Assembly: GCA_021405325.1 (NCBI GenBank)
Contig: QWII01000013.1
Location: 62,001 to 126,000 of the forward strand
Direction: 5' to 3'
DNA from: Caldilinea sp. CFX5
Lineage (GTDB): Bacteria; Chloroflexota; Anaerolineae; Caldilineales; Caldilineaceae
DNA: 64,000 nucleotides
Shown: one piece after another, positions 16,518 through 24,125 of the stretch
Layout: each line of letters starts with the position of its first letter
Position numbering within the stretch: position 1 is the first letter of the stretch
Made by a program: the position numbers and the translations under genes
Notes under the pieces: model-generated
What the model saw: only the letters and a program-made list of their open reading frames with translations
Told to the model about the DNA's origin: nothing
Databases searched by the model: none

Positions 16518-17201
16518 CTATCCTGTTTCCGCGAGCGCCCGCATCTGGCGCACTTCTTCCGCCATGTCTGGGACTTTGTAGAGGCCACCGCCCATCGCAA
16601 TGGCCGTCGCACCGGCGTTGACCAATGGCGCAATATGTTCCCGCTTGACACCGCCGGCCACCTGAATATCGACCGTCGCCCCAGCCGTCGCCACCATTGC
16701 GCCCACCTGTTGCAGGCGTGGCAACACTAACGGATTGAACGACGCGCCTTTTGTTCCTTCGCCCGTCACGCGGGAGAGGAGCAAGACCGCATCGATCAGC
16801 GGGATCACCGGCTCCAACAGCGCCAGCGACGTACCCAGCGTAAAGACCAGCCCCGCCTTGACGCCATGCTCGCGCACGGTAAAGAGCGCCTCATAGAGCA
16901 TGGCGACGCTCTCGACATGAAAGAGGATCAGGTCAGCGCCCGCCTCGACCAGATGCGGTACAAAGCGCATGGGATCGACCGCGCCCAAATGCACCTCAAA
17001 GGGCAAGCGGGTCAATGGACGCAAGGCGGCGATGGTGCGTGGGGGAAAGCCCAAGTCCGAGACAAAGTGACCATCGAAGACATCCAGGTGCAGAAAGTCA
17101 ACGTTGGCGGCTTCGAGCCGGGCCACTTCATCGGCCAACCGGGCATGGTCGGCATTGAAGAGGGCGGAGCCAAACCGTGCTGAACCAAACGGCGCGGTCA
17201 C
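16518..17201 (-). CDS. Ribulose-phosphate 3-epimerase family protein, divergent active site
   Basis: This 227-residue TIM-barrel protein of the RPE family shows ARLEAANVDFLHLDVFDGHFVSD and PFEVHLGAVDPMRFV, keeping the metal-binding His/Asp and second His. The usual catalytic Asp in VDGGV is replaced by Ala (IQVAGGV), and the GFGGQ phosphate loop is changed to SRVTGEGTKG. It may therefore act on another sugar phosphate or be altered in mechanism. The start is GTG 17201, whose GTGA overlaps the TGA stop of the upstream cyclase gene, showing tight coupling. Confidence 0.8.
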   Translation of the reverse strand: MTAPFGSARFGSALFNADHARLADEVARLEAANVDFLHLDVFDGHFVSDLGFPPRTIAALRPLTRLPFEVHLGAVDPMRFVPHLVEAGADLILFHVESVAMLYEALFTVREHGVKAGLVFTLGTSLALLEPVIPLIDAVLLLSRVTGEGTKGASFNPLVLPRLQQVGAMVATAGATVDIQVAGGVKREHIAPLVNAGATAIAMGGGLYKVPDMAEEVRQMRALAETG

Positions 17202-17860
17202 GGTTGCGCCATCCCTTCGATTTCGAGCGCAATGGCCCGAATCGGCGAGGCGTCCAGCCCCTTGACCGGCAGCGGCATCCCGACAAAGAAGAAGCGCTGG
17301 GTGGGGATCGCGCCCAGGTTGCGCAGACACTCGACCACCGGAATATCCACCCCCGCCTTGAAAAAGAGGTGATGGTTGGGGTGGGTCTTGACACCGCGCA
17401 CCTCAAAGCCGGACGAGTCGGTGCCGAGCAATTTGATCTTCTTCTCCAACGCCAGCCAGCGCGCCGCTTCTTCGGTGACATAGGGGCGGTCATGGGATTT
17501 GGGGGTGCGGTACTGGTGGTCGCGCCCTTCCCAGAGGATCACAATGTCGCCTTCGCGGATGTCGCCGGCCTGCTGGAACTCTTCCAGGGTGATCGGCTCG
17601 TTGGTCGCTTTGTGACGAAAGTCCAGGCGAATAGCTGGACCGACAAAGGTCTCCGGTGGAAAATCGGACGTATCTTTGCCGTTTTCGTAAAAATGCAGCG
17701 ACACTTCGACATGGGTGCCGGAGTGTGACCACAGATAGACATCTTTCATAATGTCGCCACTGGGGGTGGTGCGTTCGTTGCGCTGCTTCAATTCGACGGT
17801 ATATTGCTCCTCACCGGGAATCATCGTGTGGGTGAGGTCGATAATGCGAAAGTTGGACAT
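17198..17860 (-). CDS. Cyclase family protein (kynurenine formamidase-like)
   Basis: This 220-residue metal-dependent hydrolase of the cyclase/KynB superfamily begins FRIIDLTHTMIPGEEQY and has the metal motif SHSGTHVEVSLHF (canonical HxGTHxDxPxH, here with Glu in place of Asp and Ser in place of Pro). VEVRGVKTHPNHH-like and FFFVGMPLPVKGLDASPIRAIAL segments are also typical. Members hydrolyse amides or lactone-like bonds. The context, with an epimerase-like, a hydroxyacid dehydrogenase and an SDR, suggests sugar-acid or lactone catabolism. AGGAGAAG precedes the ATG. It is the first gene of the leftward set. Confidence 0.82.
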   Translation of the reverse strand: MSNFRIIDLTHTMIPGEEQYTVELKQRNERTTPSGDIMKDVYLWSHSGTHVEVSLHFYENGKDTSDFPPETFVGPAIRLDFRHKATNEPITLEEFQQAGDIREGDIVILWEGRDHQYRTPKSHDRPYVTEEAARWLALEKKIKLLGTDSSGFEVRGVKTHPNHHLFFKAGVDIPVVECLRNLGAIPTQRFFFVGMPLPVKGLDASPIRAIALEIEGMAQP

Positions 17861-17909
17861 AAGCTTCTCCTGACCAAGTAGCCGGCATCAAAATATTTAC
17901 ACGAAATTT

Positions 17910-18043
17910 ACACGGATAGGAAGAAGCACGGCAATGGGGGAGTCGCAAAACGCGCGCTTAGCTGCATCCGGGGGTTTCCGATGCTCGGCCACTAGGCATG
18001 TACATCGTAATTATAAAAAATCCGTGCTTCTTCCTATCTGTGT
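17910..18043. repeat. 22-bp inverted repeat spaced by 90 bp
   Basis: The arms 17910-17931 (ACACGGATAGGAAGAAGCAC..) and 18022-18043 are inverse copies with one mismatch. Related words occur at 16361 and at 52423-52444. The intervening 90 bp contains no gene. It lies between mevalonate kinase and the cyclase gene, both on the minus strand. Confidence 0.75.
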
Positions 18044-18055
18044 GAACACAAAGTT

Positions 18056-19081
18056 TTATGTAGCGCTTTCCAATTCGATCCGTACACCAGGCGCACCAGC
18101 ATATAGCGCATAGGCGCGACCACCGGCGGCTTCAATCGCAGTGGCGACCGCACCTTGCTGCTCCGGCTCGACCAGCGCGATCATAATGCCGCCGCCGCCG
18201 GAACCGGACAATTTGGCCCCCAGCGCACCGGCGGCCAGCGCCGCTTCAATCAACCGTTCCAGTTCGGGGCAGGAGACGCCGATCTTTTCCAGGATCAGTT
18301 GGTTCAGGTTGAGCAGGTGGCCCAGCGTCGTCCGATCTTGCGTAGCCAGCGCCACTTGCGCCTGCCGCACCAACAGACCGATTTCGGCAAAGAGGTGCAT
18401 CCGTTCCGGGTGAGCAGCCAGCCAATGGCGCACACGGGTGTTGATCTCCGCCGTGTTGGCCTGGACCCCGGTATAGCCAATGACCAGGGGCAACGCCAAA
18501 TCATATGGCAGCGCCCGCGGGCCATCAGCCAGGGTATAGAGCGTCAACCCGCCGAGCGCCGAAGCGCCGCTGTCCAACCCCGAAGCCACCCCGCCGTGGG
18601 CGACCACATCGCCCTGCCAGGCGAGAAAGGCCACGTCGGCGGGCGTCAATTCACAACCGGCGGCGTGACCGGCGGCCAACGCCATTGCACCCGCCGCCGC
18701 CGCCCCCGATCCCAAGCCGGAACCCACCGGTAGGGTCGAACGCCATTCAATGGACAAGCCGGGGCCACCGTAACGGGTGATCAGATGGGCCAAGACATAG
18801 CGAGTCGGGGCAAAAAAGGCGCGGGCGCGTTCACGAATGGCGTCGTAATTTTGGGTTATGCGCAGATCATCAATCTCCGCTTTGTAGGCCAGCAAGTCGG
18901 CACGGCGATAGCTTTCCTGGCGGTCGCCCGACCGGAAATGATATTGGTCGTCGGCTTGGGGGATAACATGACAGTAGAGGCGCAGATCGACAGCAGTCGC
19001 CAGCGCCGGCTGCTGGCGGTTGACGCCATGCTCTCCGAAAAAGATTACTTTGGCGGGGGCAGAGGTTACGATCGGCGGCAC
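18056..19081 (-). CDS. mvk: Mevalonate kinase
   Basis: This 341-residue GHMP kinase has motif 1 APAKVIFFGEH, motif 2 LPVGSGLGSGAAAAG (ATP phosphate loop) and motif 3 GAKLSGSGGGG, the pattern of mevalonate kinases (GEHxVxxxxPA at the N-terminus, HGxxSGxDS in the middle). It phosphorylates mevalonate in isoprenoid synthesis. A mevalonate route is known in many Chloroflexota and is one of the pointers to that phylum. No other pathway gene is nearby. It is cytoplasmic. Confidence 0.85.
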   Translation of the reverse strand: MPPIVTSAPAKVIFFGEHGVNRQQPALATAVDLRLYCHVIPQADDQYHFRSGDRQESYRRADLLAYKAEIDDLRITQNYDAIRERARAFFAPTRYVLAHLITRYGGPGLSIEWRSTLPVGSGLGSGAAAAGAMALAAGHAAGCELTPADVAFLAWQGDVVAHGGVASGLDSGASALGGLTLYTLADGPRALPYDLALPLVIGYTGVQANTAEINTRVRHWLAAHPERMHLFAEIGLLVRQAQVALATQDRTTLGHLLNLNQLILEKIGVSCPELERLIEAALAAGALGAKLSGSGGGGIMIALVEPEQQGAVATAIEAAGGRAYALYAGAPGVRIELESAT

Positions 19082-19189
19082 AGAAGCTCCATCGTTGGCT
19101 GGGTTGATCTTGCGATGGGTTTATTGTAGCATAGTTGACCCTTTTGGGAAATGGGCAGCCCCCGGCAGGGTGTATTATCGTAGGGCGCA

Positions 19190-19506
19190 CCCATGTGTAC
19201 CAAAAGATACTACAGCGGATGAAGGCGGGAACGGATATCTCTGCTACCATAGACGTTTCCGGGTAGTGGTTGACCCATGACTGGCGTTGGTGAGACCGCC
19301 GGGAGGTGGGCAAACAGCATCATCTGAAGGTGTCGCCCGTTGCCCACCTCCCGGCGGTCTCACCAGTCACTGTCTACCCACTACCCGTTTCCGAAAGAGT
19401 AAGTGAACATTTTGCATGATGTCTTTGCCTTTCGTTGGCTTTTGCTCAACAACAAGCCCATCCGTTCCCGCCTTCATCCGCTGTAGTGTCTTGGCTTGAT
19501 ACACAT
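19190..19506. repeat. Nested double palindrome in a 580-bp gene-free region
   Basis: The gene-free stretch 19082-19661 is mostly a two-level palindrome. Outer arms of 28 bp (19209-19236 and 19460-19487, ACTACAGCGGATGAAGGCGG..) are perfect and extend outward with mismatches to about 19190 and 19506 (ACCCATGTGTA on both sides). Inner arms of 26 bp (19288-19313 and 19340-19365, GAGACCGCCGGGAGGTGGGC inside) are also perfect and extend outward through GGGTAGTGG. A single unpaired copy of the outer arm, with one base changed, occurs at 38523-38550. No gene was found inside. Confidence 0.8.
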
Positions 19507-19661
19507 GGGTATTGTGCCACAGAGACCCTTTCAGGGTGACAGGCGAGTCTATCTGGTTTTCGGGTGCGCCTTCTTTGTGATGCGCTTGGGGTACAAATCA
19601 CCTCTATGATTCCCCGTTGCTTGTCAAGCTACTGCGACTCAATTCAGCCCAAAACCTGACG

Positions 19662-19910
19662 TTAGCCGTCAAATTTTTCCTCTTGGTTGCGCTTCAACTC
19701 TTCCAACTCAAGTTCATCCCTCATCAAGTTATCAAGCGATACAGTAAACAGGTCGGCAATTTTCAGTACCATCTCAATACTGGGTTTTTTCCGCCCCTGT
19801 TCCAAGCCCCAGAGAAAACTTTGGTGTACCCCAAGCAGATCGCTCAGTTGCCGCTGGGATAGGCCACGTCGTTCGCGCAAGGTTCGTAGTTTTTCGCCAA
19901 ATCTTTTCAT
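19662..19910 (-). CDS. XRE-family repressor (module 1)
   Basis: This 82-residue Cro/CI-type helix-turn-helix protein reads KRFGEKLRTLRERRGLSQRQLSDLLGVHQSFLWGLEQGRKKPSIEMVLKIADLF, followed by a short acidic/basic tail. It is divergent from the small coiled-coil gene at 20028. A 30-bp perfect palindrome, the likely operator, lies over that gene's transcription start. ATG 19910 was chosen because a GTG at 19934 would overlap the -35 box of the divergent promoter. It probably represses the module and is thus autoregulatory. A paralogous repressor lies at 22870-23082. Confidence 0.85.
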   Translation of the reverse strand: MKRFGEKLRTLRERRGLSQRQLSDLLGVHQSFLWGLEQGRKKPSIEMVLKIADLFTVSLDNLMRDELELEELKRNQEEKFDG

Positions 19911-19927
19911 AAATTCACTATTGCGAT

Positions 19928-19956
19928 TTGACACCTGTTAAACAAGATGTTATCAT
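19928..19956 (+). promoter_or_regulatory. Promoter of the module-1 small protein
   Basis: The -35 box TTGACA (19928-19933) and -10 box TATCAT (19951-19956) are separated by 17 bp. The start site would be about 19963, inside the palindrome 19960-19989, so a bound repressor would block initiation. Confidence 0.75.
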
Positions 19957-19959
19957 ACC

Positions 19960-19989
19960 GCCATTGACTACCTATAGGTAGTCAATGGC
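19960..19989. promoter_or_regulatory. 30-bp perfect palindromic operator
   Basis: The half-site is GCCATTGACTACCTA, followed by its exact inverse with no spacer. It covers the predicted start of the rightward transcript and lies 50 bp from the XRE gene start. It is the likely binding site of that XRE repressor. Confidence 0.8.
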
Positions 19990-20027
19990 CCAAATCCATG
20001 CTTCTACACCACAAAAGGAGCGACCTC

Positions 20028-20303
20028 ATGGCAACTTATGACCACAAGCAAGTCCTGGCCGACTATGCCCGCGGCAACCTCACGCCGGAAATGGCGGTGG
20101 GTCACAGCCTGCAACATATTGATGCGCTGTACACCGCCCAAACCGCTGCCCGCACCGAATGGCGCACGGAAATTGATGCCCTCAACCAGCAGGTGCATCA
20201 GATGCAGGCAACCGTTGATCACCTGGCGGCCATCATCGAAAAAGCACGCGCCAAACAAAAGGCGCAGAAGCCCCATGCCCAGCCCAAAGCTGACCAGCCA
20301 TGA
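20028..20303 (+). CDS. Small MATY-type coiled-coil protein (module 1)
   Basis: This 91-residue protein of unknown function starts MATYDHKQVLADYARGNLTP and continues EMAVGHSLQHIDALY, then a helical heptad-rich segment (WRTEIDALNQQVHQMQATVD) and a K/Q/P-rich tail. The first 36 residues are clearly related to the protein at 23230 and more weakly to that at 40051, defining a small family. AAGGAG precedes ATG 20028. It is divergent from an XRE repressor with a palindromic operator between them. It could be a toxin, an antirepressor or a DNA-associated scaffold; none of these is shown by the sequence. Broken Rpn genes follow. Confidence 0.8.
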   Translation: MATYDHKQVLADYARGNLTPEMAVGHSLQHIDALYTAQTAARTEWRTEIDALNQQVHQMQATVDHLAAIIEKARAKQKAQKPHAQPKADQP

Positions 20304-20428
20304 GCAGCCACTGTGCAGGGCTATTCTTTATCATACGATGAAGGGTCAGTTTATGCAAGGTTATCAGGTAGATGCAAACAATGCCAACCAATGGTATAAT
20401 CAACAAAGAACAATGATAGCGAGGTAGC

Positions 20429-21403
20429 ATGGCAAATCCTTTTGATGATACGGCGAAAACTCGCTATCATCGGTACTTTGAGAATCGGGGAATTCGAGCA
20501 ATCCCCCAATATGAAGTGTTTTCGCTCAGTCGGTCTACTGATTTGGTGATCGAATGTACGGAGGAGGATAGACAAAGGCTGCAAGGCACCATCTTTGCCC
20601 ACTTTCGGCAGATCAATGCACTGGAATTTAAAGGTGCGCACGATCCACTGACTGCTCCTGATTTGAACCTGATCATGATGCGTGCTTGGGGGATTGGCGT
20701 TGTTGATAAGAGCCAACAAAGGGAAACAACGAAGGCGACAGCGCCGACACCCTTTTTGCGCGTTCAGGAGATTGCGCGAATCCCTCGTCAGCGAACGGCG
20801 ACAGTGGTTTGCGTTACCCGGCCAAGAAACATTTTGGATAAGTGACAGGACGAATTTTGTTTTACAGCAACCGAGGAACCCGGTATTTACTGTGATCATG
20901 CACAGAAAATACCGACTTGGATCATTCATCCAACCGAGTTGGCGCTGAAACCATCCAATTATGCCTTGCTACCACTAGCGCGTGGCAAAAAGTTGGAGAA
21001 GTTTATTGAGTTATGTTTGGCGCAGGGGTTGGTCGAATACTTACAATTAACCCTAGACATAGGGCTTGTCAGCGACCCTGATGTGATTTGGCATAAAATT
21101 ATGGAGGTGTACGGTATGCAATTGACCATTCGCGAAGAAACCTGGCCTTATATTGATGAGTTCTTCCGCAATGTGCCGGAAGCAATGCACAAGGTGCCAA
21201 CCTTCCAGGAGGCGCTGGAAGAAAGTAAGCGGCAAGGTCAGCGCCAAATGCTCCTGCGTTTTCTGCATCATAAATTTGGCAATCTGCCCAGCGCAGTCGT
21301 GGAATTGATTGAAAAAACCAATGATGCGCAACAACTTGATGCCTGGATGGATCAGGTGTTTGCGGCCAAATCCTTGGCTGACATACAGTTCACACCAGAG
21401 TAA
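20429..21403 (+). pseudogene. Rpn/DUF4351-type gene with in-frame opal codon
   Basis: One frame of 325 codons runs from ATG 20429 to TAA 21403, interrupted only by TGA at 20843-20845 (codon 139). The part before it contains FDDTAKTRYHRYFENRGI and the part after resumes directly with QDEFCFTATEEPGIYCDHAQ. It ends with the RQGQRQMLLRFLHHKFGNLP tail typical of Rpn/DUF4351 proteins. A TGG-to-TGA change would explain it. An extended -10 (TGGTATAAT, ending 20400) lies upstream. As it stands it makes a 138-residue fragment, unless the stop is read through. Base composition is AT-richer than the core genes. Confidence 0.7.
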
Positions 21404-21441
21404 ACAGCGCCAGAGTCAGTTATGGTGACTTACCGATTTTC

Positions 21442-21471
21442 ACGTCAAATGGGCTTGCGCCCATTTGACGT
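21442..21471. repeat. Perfect 13-bp hairpin
   Basis: The arms ACGTCAAATGGGC (21442-21454) and its inverse (21459-21471) flank a TTGC loop. It lies just after the opal-interrupted gene and before the Rpn fragment. No T-run follows. Confidence 0.75.
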
Positions 21472-21494
21472 CATGGCAAAGAAATAGGAGGCGA

Positions 21495-22024
21495 CTGACC
21501 CATGAAAAAGACAAGGATCGACAACGCACGTTATTGACAACGGCAATTTTGATCGCTGCCCAGTCAAAATTGTTCAGCAGTGATTTTCTGTGGACCTTAT
21601 TTGAGGAGGATCAAATGGATCTGGATAACCCGGTGATTGCCAAGCTCTTTGACCGTGCCTATGGGGAAAAACTCGCTACTGAAACTCAAAAGATTGCTGC
21701 CGAAGCACAAAAAAATTGCAAGAAGAGTTAGCGTTGGCCGCACAACGCATAGCGGCTGCGGAGACCGAAGCAGCGCGACGCGAAGCGGAAGCAGAACGAT
21801 GCGAAACGGAAGCGGTGCGACACGAAACAGAAACAACGCAGCAATGGCAAGAATTAATGTTCAAGGTATTGGAACACCGCTTCCCCTCCGTTCCCATGGC
21901 CTTGATCTTGCTCTTACAAGCAGTGAAACCCGCGCAACGCAGCCGAGTCAGTGATATTATCCTCGACAGCCCGGATGTCGATAGTTGTTTGCAAGCGTTG
22001 CGCCAACTGCAAGCCGAAGCCTAA
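21495..22024 (+). pseudogene. 5'-truncated, frameshifted copy of the Rpn gene at 29206
   Basis: From 21495 the sequence matches the second half of the intact Rpn gene at 29206-30246 (THEKD.DRQRTLLTTAILIA and onward). The first 170 codons are missing. At about 21713 a 10-bp deletion between two A-tracts (seven A's here, against A4-GGCAGAGC-A5 in the intact copy) shifts the frame. The C-terminus (WQEL..KVLEHRF, then QRSRVSDIILDSPDVD) continues in another frame to 22024. No working product is expected. An SDR gene follows, as does an SDR fragment after the intact copy. Confidence 0.85.
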
Positions 22025-22060
22025 CCAACTTTGCCCAAAGCCGAAAGGAGCTTGGCAACC

Positions 22061-22846
22061 ATGAGACTCAAGGAAAAAGTTGCCGTCGTGACGGGCGGCG
22101 GGTCCGGCATTGGCCGGGCGACGGCGTTGCTCTTTGCCGAAGAGGGCGCTCAGGTAGTGGTGGTCGATCAGAGTGAGGCCGATGCGCAGGAGACGGTCTC
22201 ACGTATTGCTGAGATGAAGGGGCCACCGGCGCTGGCTCTCCAAGCCGATGTGACACAGGAAAGTGACATGGCGGCGGTGGCGTACCAGTGTGGGGAAACC
22301 TTTGGGCGGGTGGATATTTTGGTGAACAATGCTGGTGTGCGCGTCTGGGGGCCGGTGACAGAGGCGACCGCGGCCGATTGGCAGTTCATTCTGGATGTGA
22401 ATCTGAAAGCGCCGGGGTTGTGTTGCAAGCACTTGATCCCGCTCATGGCGCAAGGGGGTGGCGGCAGTATTGTCAATGTTTCGTCGGCCAACGCCATTGC
22501 CGGTCGCCCCAACATGGCGCTCTATGACGCGACCAAGGCCGGCTTGTTAGCGTTGACCCGGTCGATGGCCTGTGACCATGCTGAGGCCAACATTCGCGTC
22601 AATGCGATTTTGCCGGGGCCGACCTTGACCGATTTTCATGTCAAACGGGCGCAAGCCGCCGGTCGCACCCTGGATGAGCGGGTGACAGAACGCAACCCGC
22701 AAGGCCCCGGTATCCTAAAACGCCAGGCCAAACCGCGCGAGATCGCCTATGGCATCCTCTTTCTGGCTTCGGATGAAGCCTCTTATGTCACCGGCGCTTG
22801 TCTCAGTGTGGATGGTGGGTTGACGGCGTTGGCGCAGCGGAGTTAA
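22061..22846 (+). CDS. SDR family oxidoreductase
   Basis: This 261-residue classical short-chain dehydrogenase has TGGGSGIGRATALLF (cofactor), VNNAGVRVWGP, catalytic Ser in NVSSANAIAGRPNMALYDATKAG with Tyr and Lys, and the C-terminal SYVTGACLSVDGGL. A VDQS-like acidic residue after strand 2 suggests NAD(H). The substrate is unknown; relatives act on sugars and ketoacids. ATG 22061 is chosen over an upstream frame start at 22031, with AAAGGAG before it. A 60-bp relic of a similar gene lies at 30247-30305 after the intact Rpn gene. Confidence 0.88.
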   Translation: MRLKEKVAVVTGGGSGIGRATALLFAEEGAQVVVVDQSEADAQETVSRIAEMKGPPALALQADVTQESDMAAVAYQCGETFGRVDILVNNAGVRVWGPVTEATAADWQFILDVNLKAPGLCCKHLIPLMAQGGGGSIVNVSSANAIAGRPNMALYDATKAGLLALTRSMACDHAEANIRVNAILPGPTLTDFHVKRAQAAGRTLDERVTERNPQGPGILKRQAKPREIAYGILFLASDEASYVTGACLSVDGGLTALAQRS

Positions 22847-22869
22847 CCTGCGCCTGGTCTGCCACTCCA

Positions 22870-23082
22870 TCAATCCAATTCGCGATCATCCTTCATCAGT
22901 TGATCACACGAGACGTTGAAAATCTCCATCAACTTGGCCAGGATTTCCAGGCTGGGCAACCGTTCCCCGCGCTCGATTCGACCAATATGCGAATGGTCAA
23001 GGCCAATCAATTCGGCCAACTCTGTTTGCGTAAGCCCGCGTCGCTTGCGCAACGTATGCAACTTTTCACCAAGTCTTTGCAT
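22870..23082 (-). CDS. XRE-family repressor (module 2)
   Basis: This 70-residue helix-turn-helix protein reads QRLGEKLHTLRKRRGLTQTELAELIGLDHSHIGRIERGERLPSLEILAKLMEIFNVSCDQLMKDD. It resembles the repressor at 19662 in length, helix order and the N-terminal GEKL.TLR.RRGL block. It is divergent from the MSTY small-protein gene at 23230, with a 25-bp palindrome between them. It most likely represses the module. Confidence 0.87.
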   Translation of the reverse strand: MQRLGEKLHTLRKRRGLTQTELAELIGLDHSHIGRIERGERLPSLEILAKLMEIFNVSCDQLMKDDRELD

Positions 23083-23127
23083 AATGAAATAGCGATTTGC
23101 GGAATACGCAATCGTGTGCTACCATTG

Positions 23128-23152
23128 ATTTTGCGACTAAAAGTCGCAAAAT
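23128..23152. promoter_or_regulatory. Palindromic operator of module 2
   Basis: Half-sites ATTTTGCGACT and its exact inverse flank a 3-bp AAA centre. It lies 46 bp from the XRE start in the divergent region, the same arrangement as the operator at 19960-19989. A second short perfect inverted repeat, TGACATGG/CCATGTCA (23176-23198), lies nearer the small gene. Confidence 0.75.
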
Positions 23153-23229
23153 TCTTGATTTGTTTGTTCTACGCTTGACATGGAATGAGGCCATGTCATC
23201 TACTCACCGTAAGAAAGGAGGTGAAAGCT

Positions 23230-23544
23230 ATGAGTACCTACCCAATCGAAAAAGTGCTATCGGAATACGCCCACGAGCGCATGACGGTGGAGATGGCGAT
23301 GGGTCATTGTCTACAACACATCGCCAATCTCACCGACGGTCAGGTCGCCGGCAGCGCCGAAGGCCAGACCTTGCGCCGACAGGTGAACGCCCTGGAGGAT
23401 CGGCTGACAAGCGTGCAAAGCCAACTGGATCGACTCCACCCGTTGCCGGAGCGCCTGACTACGCTCACCCGCACCGTGGCCCAGTTGCAAGCCCACGTTG
23501 ATCGCCTGGCCGCCCTCGCGCCGCCGTCTACGTCACAAAGCTAA
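23230..23544 (+). CDS. Small MSTY-type coiled-coil protein (module 2)
   Basis: This 104-residue protein of unknown function starts MSTYPIEKVLSEYAHERMTV, then EMAMGHCLQHIANL, clearly homologous to the protein at 20028. The rest is a long heptad-patterned helix (LRRQVNALEDRLTSVQSQLD, then LPERLTTLTRTVAQLQAHVD) and a short P/S tail. A strong AAAGGAGGTG precedes ATG 23230. It is divergent from an XRE repressor and followed by a terminator-like hairpin, so the module is self-contained. It is probably oligomeric through the coiled coil. Function is not known. Confidence 0.82.
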   Translation: MSTYPIEKVLSEYAHERMTVEMAMGHCLQHIANLTDGQVAGSAEGQTLRRQVNALEDRLTSVQSQLDRLHPLPERLTTLTRTVAQLQAHVDRLAALAPPSTSQS

Positions 23545-23555
23545 ACACACCCCTT

Positions 23556-23588
23556 GGGCCGGCGTCGTAGGTAAGACGACGCCAGCCC
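23556..23588 (+). terminator. Terminator-like hairpin after module 2
   Basis: The 13-bp arms (GGGCCGGCGTCGT and ACGACGCCAGCCC, one mismatch) have a 7-nt loop and are followed by TTGTCT. It begins 11 bp after the small coiled-coil gene. Confidence 0.65.
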
Positions 23589-23669
23589 TTGTCTATGATA
23601 GCGCCAACCGTCCATTTCTGCAAAGCGGGTAAGGGCGATGATAGAGGAAGCTGTACAGCATTCGACCCA

Positions 23670-23699
23670 TTGTTTAGTCATTGCCTGGCGTGGTATAAT
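23670..23699 (+). promoter_or_regulatory. Promoter of the PIN toxin pair
   Basis: A perfect extended -10 (TGGTATAAT, box at 23694-23699) has a TTGTTT -35 box at 23670-23675, spaced by 18 bp. It lies about 40 bp before ATG 23739. Confidence 0.65.
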
Positions 23700-23738
23700 T
23701 CGCATGACGGAAGATGACAAGAAGACGAAGGGGTAATC

Positions 23739-24125
23739 ATGACCAATCCAACTGATCCACACACCTACGATATTCTGGTCGAAAAATCGACTACGAATGG
23801 TTACATCGCACGCGTCATAGCCTGGCCGGATTGTACGGTGGAGGCGCCCACACGTGCTGCGGCGCTGGCGCAAATTCGCAGCCTAATCCTGGAACGACTG
23901 GCAAAGGCGGAGATTGTGACGCTGGCAATTACACCGGAGGAAATGGCGCATCCCTGGCTGCCGTTCGCCGGTGATTGGGCGGACGATCCCGGAATCGAGG
24001 ATTTTCGCGCCGCAATTGAAGCGCATCGCCGCGAGCTTGATGCACAATGGTCGCCTTGGTTGTTTGAACCGGAGACAAGCGAAGTAACCCAAATTGAACC
24101 AACCAGAGAGGCTGTTGCTGTTTGA
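23739..24125 (+). CDS. Putative antitoxin of a PIN-domain pair (HicB-like fold)
   Basis: This 128-residue soluble protein starts DPHTYDILVEKSTTNGYIARVIAWPDCTVEAPTRAAALAQIRSLI. The order resembles the HicB-like partial RNase H fold (short strands, Gly-Tyr-x-A, then a helix with A..A...I). The C-terminal part has no recognised DNA-binding motif. Its stop TGA overlaps the ATG of a PIN-domain gene by one base, the usual antitoxin-toxin order. The role as antitoxin is inferred from this context. Confidence 0.65.
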   Translation: MTNPTDPHTYDILVEKSTTNGYIARVIAWPDCTVEAPTRAAALAQIRSLILERLAKAEIVTLAITPEEMAHPWLPFAGDWADDPGIEDFRAAIEAHRRELDAQWSPWLFEPETSEVTQIEPTREAVAV

